Shown in pieces: positions 29,444-38,248 of a stretch of 64,000 bases of DNA. The first letter of the stretch is position 1. Every line of letters starts with the position of its first letter. Origin of the DNA: Roseomonas sp. E05 (GTDB lineage Bacteria > Pseudomonadota > Alphaproteobacteria > Acetobacterales > Acetobacteraceae); contig NZ_JASIRT010000021.1 in assembly GCF_030063475.1 (NCBI RefSeq), positions 16,155-80,154 on the forward strand, given 5' to 3'. The notes beneath the pieces are model-generated. The model did no database searches. It was not told the DNA's origin and saw only the letters and a program-made list of their open reading frames with translations. Position numbers and translations under genes: made by a program.

Positions 29444-30337
29444 AGGCCCTGTTGTGAGCACCCCCAAAACCCGGCTCCGACACCAGTAAACTCCGTCGCC
29501 GCACAAGAACAACTTAGCCGCCAGCCAAATATTCGCGACGCCAATGACAAGATATAGTTGAGCGTTTCCAAATAAATGAAGACCAGAACCGCTGCTATGG
29601 AAGCGCGTGCAAGTATAGTATGCTGAGCTACGTCGTGCGCCTGAGAGGCCTCGATCTCAAGGTCAGTTCTCAGGCGCCGCCATCATGCCTGCGCATGCAA
29701 GCGCGTGGCTGCGAGCCATGCGCGGCCGAGGCCAGCGAAGCCGCCTTGGCGGCCTAGCGGCATCACCGATCGGATGCCTTGCCGAGGTTTGGCGCCGTGT
29801 CCCGGCGTCGAATGACTGACAGGGTCAGCATGCCTGCCGGGGTGCGCGGCTCTTACGGCGGACGCCCCGGTCACCAACAGGCAGCCTGCGGAGCGGCCAA
29901 ATGCGGTGATCTGCCTCGCCAAAGGCAACCCAAGCGGCGATGGTGAGCCGGGCAATCGGCAGCGAAAGCGTAGCGCGCGAGATCTGGCCAGAAGGCTGAA
30001 GCCGAGCCAAGGCGCCCTGTTTTCTTCTACGGCAGGTCTCATGCTTCAGGCAGGTCAACATGGACGATGGGCGGCTCTCGCATCCGCCTGGCGCGAAGGT
30101 CGGGACTGAACGACCGATTGTGGCTTGAAGGCCCTCAGGCGTGTGCTGCCATCGCGTCGAGTGGTCGGAGGCGGCGGTGCTGACGGCTGCGGCGAAGCTC
30201 AGATCAGGGTCCGATTCCGTGATCGAGCCAGAATGGCCCGACGTCGCCCCCGCTCCTGACTGCATCCGGCCGAACCCACGCCTCACACTGAAGATGCCAA
30301 GCTTACGCTGATACCTCGATCCGGACTATGGTGCGGT
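29444..30337. other. Non-coding or decayed stretch at the start of the accessory region
   Basis: About 900 bases without a convincing gene. The first 200 bases are richer in A+T than the surroundings. Short frames exist on both strands, but none has a ribosome-binding site and a recognisable product. A hairpin is annotated separately at 29637-29677. I see no tRNA gene or integrase remnant. The stretch probably holds fragments of decayed mobile DNA, which is inference. Confidence 0.5.
29637..29677. repeat. Inverted repeat GCGCCTGAGA / TCTCAGGCGC
   Basis: Two perfect ten-base arms are separated by 21 bases, in an intergenic stretch just after the core chromosome ends. It may be a terminator-like hairpin or the remnant end of a mobile element. 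No T-run follows the second arm. Confidence 0.5.
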
Positions 30338-31219
30338 ATGGATTCACAGGTGGCCTCCGTCCAGGCGCAGCATGGCATCGATTTCACGACTCGGGACGAG
30401 GTACGAGGCATGCTGGCCTCGGCCAGGGGCCGCTTTTACGTCTACGCCCTGGGATGGCCTGACGGCACGCCGTTCTATATTGGGAAAGGCAGCAACTCGC
30501 CGGGCGTCGTTCCGCGGGTGTTCCAGCACGAGGCCGAGGCGAGGACCACCGCGCGACGCTCGCACAAGCTCAACATCCTGCGCAAACTGACCCGTGAGGG
30601 GCTGGTGCCCTGTTACGCAATCAGCGGGTTCTTCGATGGCGAGTTCGAGGCGCACGCGGTAGAGCGCGGCCTGATCCTGCGGATCGGGCGCCATGACCTT
30701 CGGACAGGGCCGCTCGCCAACCAAACGGACGGCGGCGAGGGCACGTCCAACCCGTCGCAGGAATCTCGCGATCGCCGCCTCGCTACCCTGGGCGGACAGT
30801 CGGACGACCCAGACCGGCGGCGCATCAACGAGTTCTTCGCGGAGATTGGGGGCCCGCAGGACTCGGTTCCGATCAAGCCGCTGCTGGGCTGGCGGAAGGC
30901 CGAACCCCTGGTACCAAGCTTGAAGGCAATCGGCCCCACCAGTCGGATGGCCAAGGCCGTTGTCGCCAGCGCGGCCGCGAACGGTGTCCTGCTGCGTCCC
31001 GGCGTGATGATCCCCCGCCTACTCCAGGTGGATGGAGTCGAGTACCTGATTGAAAACGGCTGCGGCAAGGAAGCGATCACGGCAGGCGTCCTCTCCGCTC
31101 CGCCCGCGGTCGTTCTCCCTCGCGACGAGAGCATGGCGCTCACGGAGCGGGGCTTCCGCTTCGTGGTGGGCACTTTCGGGGCGGAGCGGCTGGTCTCCCT
31201 CGGTGTCCTCGAACCCTAA
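30338..31219 (+). CDS. GIY-YIG nuclease-domain protein (LEM3-like)
   Basis: A 293-residue protein with an N-terminal GIY-YIG fold at about residues 30-140. The pattern FYVYALGWPDGTPFYIGKG carries the two strands, followed by the catalytic-type arginine and glutamate region (EAHAVERGLILRIGRHDL) and the asparagine in PLANQTDGGEG. This arrangement is that of LEM-3-like GIY-YIG proteins found in phage and accessory DNA. The C-terminal half (residues 150-293) is unrecognised. A role as a restriction or homing-type nuclease is possible but not shown. Its neighbours give no operon partner except a tiny frame at 31220. Confidence 0.72.
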   Translation: MDSQVASVQAQHGIDFTTRDEVRGMLASARGRFYVYALGWPDGTPFYIGKGSNSPGVVPRVFQHEAEARTTARRSHKLNILRKLTREGLVPCYAISGFFDGEFEAHAVERGLILRIGRHDLRTGPLANQTDGGEGTSNPSQESRDRRLATLGGQSDDPDRRRINEFFAEIGGPQDSVPIKPLLGWRKAEPLVPSLKAIGPTSRMAKAVVASAAANGVLLRPGVMIPRLLQVDGVEYLIENGCGKEAITAGVLSAPPAVVLPRDESMALTERGFRFVVGTFGAERLVSLGVLEP

Positions 31220-31444
31220 ATGCGGGCGGAGCGCCCGACTCAGGCGAGTTTGCTCATCAGCGGCACCGAGAGTGTTTATGAGGGACTTCTGAAGCACGCA
31301 GAGTCGCTGGCAGACCTCATGACCTGGTCAGCTCAGCACGCCGCAGTGGACCTTGACGTCCCTTACTTCGGCCTCGATTTCGTGGTCGCTCGTGGAGCCA
31401 CAATCGACGGCTCCGGCATGCTCAAGCACCTCGATCCAGACTAA
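31220..31444 (+). CDS. Small hypothetical protein directly after the GIY-YIG gene
   Basis: A 74-residue frame whose ATG immediately follows the TAA of the GIY-YIG gene. The sequence (for example LLKHAESLADLMTWSAQHA) could form a helix. No family is recognised. No ribosome-binding site separate from the upstream gene is visible, so it would depend on coupling. It could be a chance frame. Confidence 0.3.
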   Translation: MRAERPTQASLLISGTESVYEGLLKHAESLADLMTWSAQHAAVDLDVPYFGLDFVVARGATIDGSGMLKHLDPD

Positions 31445-31569
31445 CCTAAGCTGCCCCCACCCCGGTAAAGCGATGCAGTCTGACCCGCCGCTGTAATTTC
31501 CGAGGGTCATGCCGGATGTAGCACTGCATGGTCATGGCCGAGCCGTATGCGAATGGCCCAGCGTGCTCA

Positions 31570-33747
31570 TCAGACCTCGCCCGCAGCGCCCTCCCCCGCC
31601 ACCAGCGCCTCGACCTCGGCTCTCGACACGATCTCCCTGTCCACCAGCAGGTCCGCGAGGCGCCGGATGACGGCCGCATGCCGCCGCACCACCGTCCGCG
31701 CCTCGGCGTAGGCCGCGTCCAGCATCCCGGCGACGCGGCGCGCGACATCCGGCTGCTCCGCGAGTAGCGTGGGGACGTCGGCGGCATCCGGCATGCCGCG
31801 CCAAACCAGAGCGTCGCGCCCCTCGTCGAGGCCAAGGGCGGTTACAGCCACTGTCGCCAGCCACGTGGCCCTGCTGAGATCGCTTTCGACGCCGCCTCCG
31901 CTCGTGGCCGACGCGCCGCCGAGTAACTCCTCCTCGGCGGCGCGCCCGGCCAGCGCCTCCCGCAGCGTCGCGAGCAGGGCAGCGCGGGTTAAAGCGGGTC
32001 GGGTCTCGTCCACCTGCTTCCAGTGCACGCGGCCCGCCAGCCCCCTCGAAGGCACGATCGTCGCCGCGACCAAGGCGCCCGGTCGTTCGAGCGCCACCAT
32101 CACGGCATGCCCGGCTTCGTGGACGGCCGTTCTATTCAAGGAGGCCAGCGGCGGGCTCGACGCCCTCCCTCTCACCTCCGCCTCCAGGTCAGAAAGCGTG
32201 CCTCCTCGCCGGTCATGCCGCGCCCGCCGCCGCATGCCGCGGACCCACCGCTCGGCGTCGGCGCCGGTCGAGCCGAGCCCGATGAGCGCGAGCCGCGACA
32301 GGTCGGCGTCCGGCAGCTCGTCGCCCAGGTGGTGCCGGAGGATGGCCGCGAGGGCCGCCTGGTCCGGCAGCGGCACCTGGATCAGGCGCTCCAGGCGACC
32401 CGGCCGCAGGATAGCCGGGTCGAGGCGGCTGGCGTCGTTGCAGCAGCCGACGACGACCACTCCCTCGCGCCCTGCGGCGCCGTCCAATTCTTCCAGGAAC
32501 GCGTTGACGACCTGGACGGCGTAGCCGCGCTCGCGGCGGCCGAAGGCGGCTCGGTCGCCGAAGGCGTCGATTTCGTCCACGAGGAGGATGCAGGGCGCCG
32601 CCTTGCGCGCGTCATCGAAGGTCCTCTGCATGGCGCCGAGGGTGGTGCCGAGGTGGCCCTCTTGGGCGCCCTGCCACTGCGCGAGCGAGCCGGTCACGAG
32701 GTGCACGCCGCATTGCGCAGCCAGCGCCTTGGCGAAGGTGGTCTTGCCGGTGCCGGTGGGGCCGAACAGCACCGCGCCGCGGTCCACCTCCCGCCATGGC
32801 AACGTGCCCACGGCATAGTCCGCGAGGTCGCGCGCCACGTCCTTGCCCCAGCGCACGGCTTCATCCATCCCGTGCAAGCCGTCCAGCCTCAGCGCCTGAT
32901 CGCCGATTTGCCTGCAGGCCAGCTGCGCGAGCCGAGTGAGGTAGGCTTCCGCATCCTGGCCCGGTCGCCGGGCGAGCCACAGGTCGGCGACGGTCACCCG
33001 CGCCGCCACCTCTGCCCCAATGGACACCGTGACTGGCGGGGCGCCGGTCAGGATCGTTGCTGTCTCGATGAGCGCTGGGGCGTCCGGTAGGCCAATGGTC
33101 ACCCGCTCCGTAGCTGCACGCATGAGGTCGGAGGGCAGGAAGCGTGCGGGCGATGGGCTGAAGCCGTAGACCGGCCTACCACTCGCGACCACCGCACGAA
33201 CCGCACGGTTCCCTTCGTCGGGACGGTGGTCTCGCGACTTCCCATCGCGGCGAAAAGCGACCCAAGCCGAGTTGGCCCCCTCTCCTTTGTGTCCGGATCC
33301 CTCCTGCTCCCCGCGGTCCGTGGCCGCCCTCGTCGCGGCGTGGATAAGCTCCCGCCAAGCTTCGGCGATGGGCTCGACCCACTCGGCGCCAGGGACCTCA
33401 ACAACGATCACGGCGCCGGGCTGGCGCGCCCGTGCCTTCAGCCCAGGGTCGACTTCCAGCAGGCGTAGCACCATGGCGGTGGCGGCGATCTGGGCCGGAT
33501 CGGCTGGTTCCGGCTGGCCGAGCGGACTACCATCGGCGGCCCGGAGCATGGCACCCCAAGCCTCACCTGGTGACGTGCCGAAATCGCCCGGCAGCGCGTC
33601 GACGGCCTCCTCGAACTCACCGGTCAGCCGGTCCATGAGACGCTCTCGGACCTCGTCATCCGTCAACGGCGCGGCGCCCTCCTGGTCCTCCTCCAGCGAA
33701 GGGGTGGTGGAAGCGCGCTTGTTGGTGCTGGCATCGGAATCAGACAT
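31570..33747 (-). CDS. Soluble AAA+ / M41 (FtsH-like) metalloprotease
   Basis: A 725-residue ATP-dependent protease with FtsH architecture but no membrane helices. Residues 1-310 are unrecognised. The AAA+ module has Walker A GPTGTGKTTFAKAL near residue 330, Walker B ILLVDEIDAFGDRAAF and the second region of homology RLDPAILRPGRLERLI. The peptidase has HEAGHAV near residue 543 and the third zinc ligand in ESDLSRATWLATVAV. Chromosomal FtsH has two N-terminal helices and degrades membrane proteins, so this form probably acts on soluble targets. It stands alone in the accessory region; a conserved motif lies 182 bases upstream at 33929. Confidence 0.85.
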   Translation of the reverse strand: MSDSDASTNKRASTTPSLEEDQEGAAPLTDDEVRERLMDRLTGEFEEAVDALPGDFGTSPGEAWGAMLRAADGSPLGQPEPADPAQIAATAMVLRLLEVDPGLKARARQPGAVIVVEVPGAEWVEPIAEAWRELIHAATRAATDRGEQEGSGHKGEGANSAWVAFRRDGKSRDHRPDEGNRAVRAVVASGRPVYGFSPSPARFLPSDLMRAATERVTIGLPDAPALIETATILTGAPPVTVSIGAEVAARVTVADLWLARRPGQDAEAYLTRLAQLACRQIGDQALRLDGLHGMDEAVRWGKDVARDLADYAVGTLPWREVDRGAVLFGPTGTGKTTFAKALAAQCGVHLVTGSLAQWQGAQEGHLGTTLGAMQRTFDDARKAAPCILLVDEIDAFGDRAAFGRRERGYAVQVVNAFLEELDGAAGREGVVVVGCCNDASRLDPAILRPGRLERLIQVPLPDQAALAAILRHHLGDELPDADLSRLALIGLGSTGADAERWVRGMRRRARHDRRGGTLSDLEAEVRGRASSPPLASLNRTAVHEAGHAVMVALERPGALVAATIVPSRGLAGRVHWKQVDETRPALTRAALLATLREALAGRAAEEELLGGASATSGGGVESDLSRATWLATVAVTALGLDEGRDALVWRGMPDAADVPTLLAEQPDVARRVAGMLDAAYAEARTVVRRHAAVIRRLADLLVDREIVSRAEVEALVAGEGAAGEV

Positions 33748-34060
33748 GGGTCACCGCAGCTCCGGCGCGGGTGCGCCAGATTTACCGCCGCCCACCCCTG
33801 CCTCGCGGCAGAAGGCCCCTAGTTCACCGATGATGAGCATGGTGCCTCCTGTTCTGACAGCGCAACTGCAAGGGCGAAGCAACTCAGCGCCCGAAACAGG
33901 ACCGGAACATGAAGGCGGTGGTCAAAACATTCTTCTGGCCGAAATGTTTGCCAACGAGGGAGCGCTGAACTCCAACCGGATGAGGGATACTCCGCCGGAC
34001 CTCACATCTCGCTTGCTGGCGACGCGTGCATCCTGACGACGCCAGAGAGGAGACGCCCAC
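33748..34060. other. Divergent intergenic region with conserved motif
   Basis: This is a 313-base gap between the minus-strand protease gene and the plus-strand small gene at 34061. It contains the 23-base motif annotated at 33929-33951. Otherwise I see no gene or RNA. Confidence 0.45.
33929..33951. promoter_or_regulatory. Shared 23-base upstream motif, copy 1
   Basis: ATTCTTCTGGCCGAAATGTT (plus TGC) lies 182 bases upstream of the protease start. It matches the sequence at 40047-40069 at 20 or more positions if two single-base gaps are allowed. In this copy, AAACATT (33925-33931) and AATGTTT (33943-33949) form an inverted repeat, which suggests a regulator-binding site. Confidence 0.4.
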
Positions 34061-34318
34061 ATGGAAGACGAGCGGCGCTGGCAGATCGCCGAGGACGGCA
34101 TCCTGCAGATTGAGAAGTTCATCCGCCGCGGCGACATGGAGATGGCCACCACCACCTTCGAGCTGACGGCCGACGGCCTGATAGCCTTTGCGAATGCCAA
34201 GCAGATGTCCCGGCTGCGGAAGCTTGCGGCGGCCCTGGACATCCGCGATCCGGGCTGGGCCGAGGAGCCGCTGGAGGACCTGCAGGCTGTCGAGCCTTCT
34301 CGGTTCGGGATGCACTGA
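34061..34318 (+). CDS. Small hypothetical protein
   Basis: An 85-residue, helix-rich acidic protein with an AGAGGAG ribosome-binding site ahead of its ATG. It contains ADGLIAFANAKQMSRLRKLAAALD. No known family is recognised. The strong start signal makes it more likely real than the many shadow frames nearby. Confidence 0.55.
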   Translation: MEDERRWQIAEDGILQIEKFIRRGDMEMATTTFELTADGLIAFANAKQMSRLRKLAAALDIRDPGWAEEPLEDLQAVEPSRFGMH

Positions 34319-34453
34319 CCGGCACCCTGAGCGGGCGATTCCCGGTTATCTAGGACTGCCGGGACGAACGAGAGGCTCCCAGCCGACGCCACACCTCAGA
34401 TGCAAGGTGACCGAAGGCGGACACATGCATGATGCGGTACCGAGTACTGAGCG

Positions 34454-35128
34454 CTACCGGACGTACTGGACTGCCAAGGCTTCCTCGCCCCGCATCGTGA
34501 GCACCCGCCGGACGAAGCGCCCGACATCGGGTATCCCACCCGTGACCGCCAGCTCGACCACCCGTTCGCCAGCCTTCCGCCGTCGCCGCCAGTCCGCGTA
34601 GGGGTAGTCGGCGATCGGCAGGAAGGTGTCCCGTCCGCGTGGAGCCGGGAACGGCTTGGTCGCCCCGCTGTTGATCGGGCTCAGCGTGATCCGCTCACGG
34701 TAGGCCGCCACCAAGGAGGCGGCGTCCAGTTCCAGGACATCATGCTCCAGGGCGCGGTACGGCTTTGCCGTCAGCAGCCGGTGCAGGCGGTCACGGGTGA
34801 GCCACATGAACACCCGCGCGTTCAGGATGCGGTACCACTCCTTGGGTGTCAGGCCATCCTGCAGGCACCGCGCCAAGCCCGCATCGTCCATGGGCTTCTG
34901 GTCCCGGATGGTCGCCCGGCCCAGGCGAGGATGTTCGAGGACGACGCCCTCGCCGCGCCGCTCGGCTTCGATGACCTCCCTCCGGCCGCCGGTCACCTCG
35001 AATCGGTCCAGGAGGGCGGAGGTGCTCAGGAGCCCGTGCCGCTGGATCGAAGGCCAGCTCCCGCGCTCGGCCATGTGGTAGAGCACGGGACAGTCACGGA
35101 GGAGTTCGTCGAGCTCGTCGTTGGTCAC
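34454..35128 (-). CDS. DUF7002 family protein (DarT-like ADP-ribosyltransferase fold)
   Basis: A 224-residue protein beginning at a GTG. The N-terminal segment YHMAERGSWPSIQRHGLLSTSALLD has the His plus Ser-Ile-x-x-x-Gly-Leu-Leu pattern shared by DUF7002 and DarT-type ADP-ribosyltransferases. VFMWLTRDRLHRLL and FLPIADYPYADWRRRRKAGERVVELAV follow. DarT proteins modify DNA thymidines and act as toxins, often in phage defence. Here no macrodomain antitoxin (DarG) is adjacent. The family call is fairly firm; enzymatic activity is inference. Confidence 0.65.
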   Translation of the reverse strand: MTNDELDELLRDCPVLYHMAERGSWPSIQRHGLLSTSALLDRFEVTGGRREVIEAERRGEGVVLEHPRLGRATIRDQKPMDDAGLARCLQDGLTPKEWYRILNARVFMWLTRDRLHRLLTAKPYRALEHDVLELDAASLVAAYRERITLSPINSGATKPFPAPRGRDTFLPIADYPYADWRRRRKAGERVVELAVTGGIPDVGRFVRRVLTMRGEEALAVQYVR

Positions 35129-35408
35129 CAGGTCAGCCAGTCAATCGTTGAGCCGCAGCTGCCAAGGGTGCCACCGGGACGGGGCGCCCACCAGCCACCT
35201 CCCTGCCCTTCCGGTTCGATGTCGAACCGGCGCAAGGATTCGCGACGCCTGCGTCACATAGCCGAATCCTTATCCTGACCGATGGGCGGAAAGATGGCCG
35301 CTCGTCAGCACCGAGCGGGTGTTGCCGATCGCCCCCGGAACCTCGTAGCCTCCGCAATGGGGGCGTCGCGGCCAGGTGCCGAGGCCCCAACAGGAACGAC
35401 GGAACACC

Positions 35409-36029
35409 GTGACCCAGCTGCAGCAGCTCCAGGACCTGCTCGCCGACGGCTCCGTGTGGCGCTCGTCCAAGCTGCGTTCGCTGGGCATCCGGCCGCAGGC
35501 CATCGCCAACGCCCTCAAGGCCGGTCAGATCTGTCAGGTCAGCAAGGGCTTCTACTACCGCACCGACGCCGGGGTGGACCCAGAGTTCGCCAGCTTGGTC
35601 GCCGCCTGCCACCGCATGCCGCAGGGCGTCGCCTGCCTACTGTCGGCCGCCCACCTGACCGGGCTTGCGGACCGGGTACCCGAGCAGCCGTGGATCGCGC
35701 TGCCAGCGAACGCCCATGGCAGCACCGCCCGTGGACAGGCCGGGCGCCTGCTGCGGTGGACTTATGACGGCGCCTTCGAGGCAGGTATCGTGGAACGGCG
35801 CATCGGCGGCGCCTCCATCAAGCTCACCGGCCCGGCCCGCACAGTAGTTGACTTGGTCCGGTACGGCCGACACCTGGGCGGCTTGGAACCGGCGGCCGAC
35901 GCGACCCGGCGCTTTGTTGCGAGCGGGGGAGCGTTCGCCGACGTCGCCACTATCGCCATGCAGTTGCGCGTCCCCGAGGAGACGCTGCGTCGGCTGGAGA
36001 CACTTCGGGTGGTCATGGCGGCGACATAG
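35409..36029 (+). CDS. Orphan AbiEi-like antitoxin / transcription regulator
   Basis: A 206-residue protein from a GTG at 35409. Residues 1-60 form a winged helix-turn-helix (LLADGSVWRSSKLRSLGIRPQAIANALK), followed by YYRTD and the AbiEi C-terminal domain with VACLLSAAHLTGL, WIALPANAHG and GPARTVVDLVRYGRHLGGLE. AbiEi normally represses and neutralises the nucleotidyltransferase toxin AbiEii encoded directly downstream. Here the next gene is a DUF4126 membrane protein instead, so the antitoxin is alone. A homologous but truncated copy lies at 40341. Confidence 0.75.
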   Translation: MTQLQQLQDLLADGSVWRSSKLRSLGIRPQAIANALKAGQICQVSKGFYYRTDAGVDPEFASLVAACHRMPQGVACLLSAAHLTGLADRVPEQPWIALPANAHGSTARGQAGRLLRWTYDGAFEAGIVERRIGGASIKLTGPARTVVDLVRYGRHLGGLEPAADATRRFVASGGAFADVATIAMQLRVPEETLRRLETLRVVMAAT

Positions 36030-36149
36030 CCGAGCCAGGGTTCAGCCACACAGCGGCATCTTCGGCGTACCTGCCTCACGGGCGAGCCGCCCGGCGAAAC
36101 CTTGGTTCCCGAGCACGAGTTGGCACCCGGACACAGCCGGACGAACACC

Positions 36150-36623
36150 ATGCTCGCCTCCTTCCTGATGGGCCTCGTCGGCGGACAGCGGGCGATGACG
36201 CCGCTGGTCGCGGTCTCTATCGCCTCAGCGACCGGCAACCTGCCCGGCGGCAACGGCGCGCCGCGGATACTCTCCCACCCGTACGTGGTGGCATCCACGG
36301 TTGCCCTCGCCGCCGCCGAGTTGGCGGGCGACAAGATGAAGACGGCGCCGGACCGCGTCGTGCCCATTGGTCTCGTCGCGCGGTTCACGACCTCCGCCAT
36401 CGCCGGGGCAGCCTTGGCGCCGCGGCAGGACCGCTGGCTCGGCGCGGCGGTCGGCGGCTTGACCGCCCTCGCTGCCTCCTACCCAGGCTGGCGCGCCCGC
36501 ATCGCCACCATGCCGCGTTACGGCCAGACACGGACCGGCTTGGTCGAGGACGCGATCGTCGTTGTCGGCGCGATCACCATCCTACGTGCATTCGCCACCC
36601 CTTCTGGCCGCAGCAGACACTGA
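36150..36623 (+). CDS. DUF4126-like small membrane protein
   Basis: A 157-residue integral membrane protein. MGLVGGQRAMTPLVAVSIA, AAELAGDKMKTAPDRVVPIGLVARF and the glycine-rich helices fit the DUF4126 family. About four helices are predicted. The ATG at 36150 starts inside a helix, as is usual for the family; the upstream frame to 36102 is polar and lacks support. The function is unknown. Confidence 0.65.
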   Translation: MLASFLMGLVGGQRAMTPLVAVSIASATGNLPGGNGAPRILSHPYVVASTVALAAAELAGDKMKTAPDRVVPIGLVARFTTSAIAGAALAPRQDRWLGAAVGGLTALAASYPGWRARIATMPRYGQTRTGLVEDAIVVVGAITILRAFATPSGRSRH

Positions 36624-36790
36624 CGCCTCGGCTGCGGAGTGGGTGAGCTCCGCCAGCCGTCGGTGGGCACCGGGGCGGGTGTTCGTGGTGGAGGTGTCGC
36701 TTCATTCACGCCGCAGCACTTCACTATGGAAGGGAGGCACGGCTTGCTACCGTGGCGGTGAAGCGGGCGCCCAACCAGCTCGAGCCGTGG

Positions 36791-37432
36791 TCAGTCCACC
36801 GTCGGGTCCTGCATGCGGATCCAGACCGTCGGCCCCACGTCCACAATGGGACTGGTGGCCAGGGCGAGCGCGGCTAGGCTGGGCAGGACGTGGGCATGGA
36901 GGATACGTGCCCTTGCTGGCTCGGTCGGCGGCGTCGTGCCACGCAACGGCACCACCGAGACGTTCTCCGCCGCCCATGCCTCCCAGGCCATGTCCGCGCT
37001 CTCGTCCGGCGCCCATGCCTGCCCATCCACCGCATCCCAGTCCACCTTCGGGCGCGCGGCAGGCAGGTGCAGCGCGCCCGCGACGGGCTGGAAGGTGACA
37101 TCCGACCCATCGGTCCGGAGCACGCAGACGCAGAGGCTCCCCCCTTCCCGCTCGGAGTAGACCGCCTCGCCACCAGGAAGCTCGACGAGGGCCACGTCCT
37201 TGGGCAGCCGGACGTTGGCGATCACCGGGTACAAGACGTGGGGCGGAGCCGACATGGCAAGCTCCCGCGCCTGCTTGGTCACTTCCTCGTCGAACTCGGC
37301 CAGGAACGGTGACCCGGCGCTCCGGAAGAGGCGGCGGGCCACGTGCGCCAAGAAGCCATCCTTGGGAGGGTTGGTGCTGAGGGTGGCGTAGACGGAGGCG
37401 CGCCTGGCGCCATCCCGCTGAACGTTGTGCAT
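36791..37432 (-). CDS. Hypothetical protein A of minus-strand block
   Basis: A 213-residue protein, last of a six-gene block on the minus strand. Segments such as PPKDGFLAHVARRLFRS and PHVLYPVIANVRLPKDVALVELPGGEAVYS suggest a mixed alpha/beta fold. No family is recognised. It lies 85 bases after gene B. Its codon use and GC-rich third positions look like a real coding sequence. Confidence 0.5.
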   Translation of the reverse strand: MHNVQRDGARRASVYATLSTNPPKDGFLAHVARRLFRSAGSPFLAEFDEEVTKQARELAMSAPPHVLYPVIANVRLPKDVALVELPGGEAVYSEREGGSLCVCVLRTDGSDVTFQPVAGALHLPAARPKVDWDAVDGQAWAPDESADMAWEAWAAENVSVVPLRGTTPPTEPARARILHAHVLPSLAALALATSPIVDVGPTVWIRMQDPTVD

Positions 37433-37517
37433 GGCTGTCTCCTCGGTGCCAGCGGCACCGTCGTGTTGGGGAAGGCAGCGGCGCTGGCGGCCTGGGGCGC
37501 ACCGGCGCCGCCGGTTG

Positions 37518-37835
37518 TCAGGCGTGCCCGCCGCCCATCGGAATTTCCGAGCCGTCCGGCCGGGTGAGCACCAGCTGGCGCCTGCCGACGAAGGACAGGG
37601 CGAGCGCCAAGGCGAACAGGTCGTGGAGAACCGTTTCCTCCGCCCACCGCTGGGCAGCCGGGACCCCCAGGCCCTTGTCGTGGCAGGTCACCCGCATGCT
37701 CGCCCTGGCCCAAGTCCTCCAGCGCCTGGCATCGGCGACCAGCGGCTTGCCCGCCCAGAGCCTGTCCCAGGCGGTGACTGGGCGAGGGTTGGCGGGCACT
37801 AGGTGCGCCGTGAACGGGCACTCCCGGATGGTCAC
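37518..37835 (-). CDS. Hypothetical protein B of minus-strand block
   Basis: A 105-residue protein from a GTG start nine bases after the stop of gene C. It contains TAWDRLWAGKPLVADARRW and ends in a beta-like segment GRRQLVLTRPDGSEIPM. There is no recognised domain and no signal or membrane segment. Confidence 0.45.
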   Translation of the reverse strand: MTIRECPFTAHLVPANPRPVTAWDRLWAGKPLVADARRWRTWARASMRVTCHDKGLGVPAAQRWAEETVLHDLFALALALSFVGRRQLVLTRPDGSEIPMGGGHA

Positions 37836-37844
37836 GCCATCCGA

Positions 37845-38165
37845 CTAGAGACGGAACATGTCGACGGCGCCATCCCCCCGAACCTCGGCGAACACGCCGA
37901 GGGCGCCGATGTCGTGCGGGAGTTGCACGAGGACGCTCTTCGTCGGCATCCAGATGCTCGCGATGGCCTGCAGCATGAAGGCCGCCCCTCCTTTGGCCTG
38001 CAGCTTCGCCGGGAGGTCGGCGTAACCATCCTCCAGCGCGATCGGGAGAATGCGCTCCTGCTTGCGGAGCCGGATGGCGACCTCGGCGACACGGCCAGTG
38101 CTGGGGGCGGTAAGGAGGTGGTGCACGAGGTCGAAGGGCTTCGTGCTCGCCTGGAATTCGGACAT
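37845..38165 (-). CDS. Hypothetical protein C of minus-strand block
   Basis: A 106-residue protein with a clear AAGGAGAAGTC ribosome-binding site directly ahead of its ATG at 38165, one of the best start signals in the block. It contains FDLVHHLLTAP, an arginine-rich RLRKQERI segment and SVLVQLPHDIGALGVFAEV. No family is recognised. Confidence 0.6.
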   Translation of the reverse strand: MSEFQASTKPFDLVHHLLTAPSTGRVAEVAIRLRKQERILPIALEDGYADLPAKLQAKGGAAFMLQAIASIWMPTKSVLVQLPHDIGALGVFAEVRGDGAVDMFRL

Positions 38166-38248
38166 GACTTCTCCTTCGCGCCCGAGGGGCGCGTTGCGAC
38201 TGCCTGAGATGTTGTGGGACCGGCCGGGCGCCTTGCCCGGCCGGAAGC

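Noticed and set aside
29444..29700. Possible tRNA gene or attachment site at the island edge
   Set aside because: No cloverleaf, CCA end or anticodon arm could be drawn, and no duplicated segment was seen.
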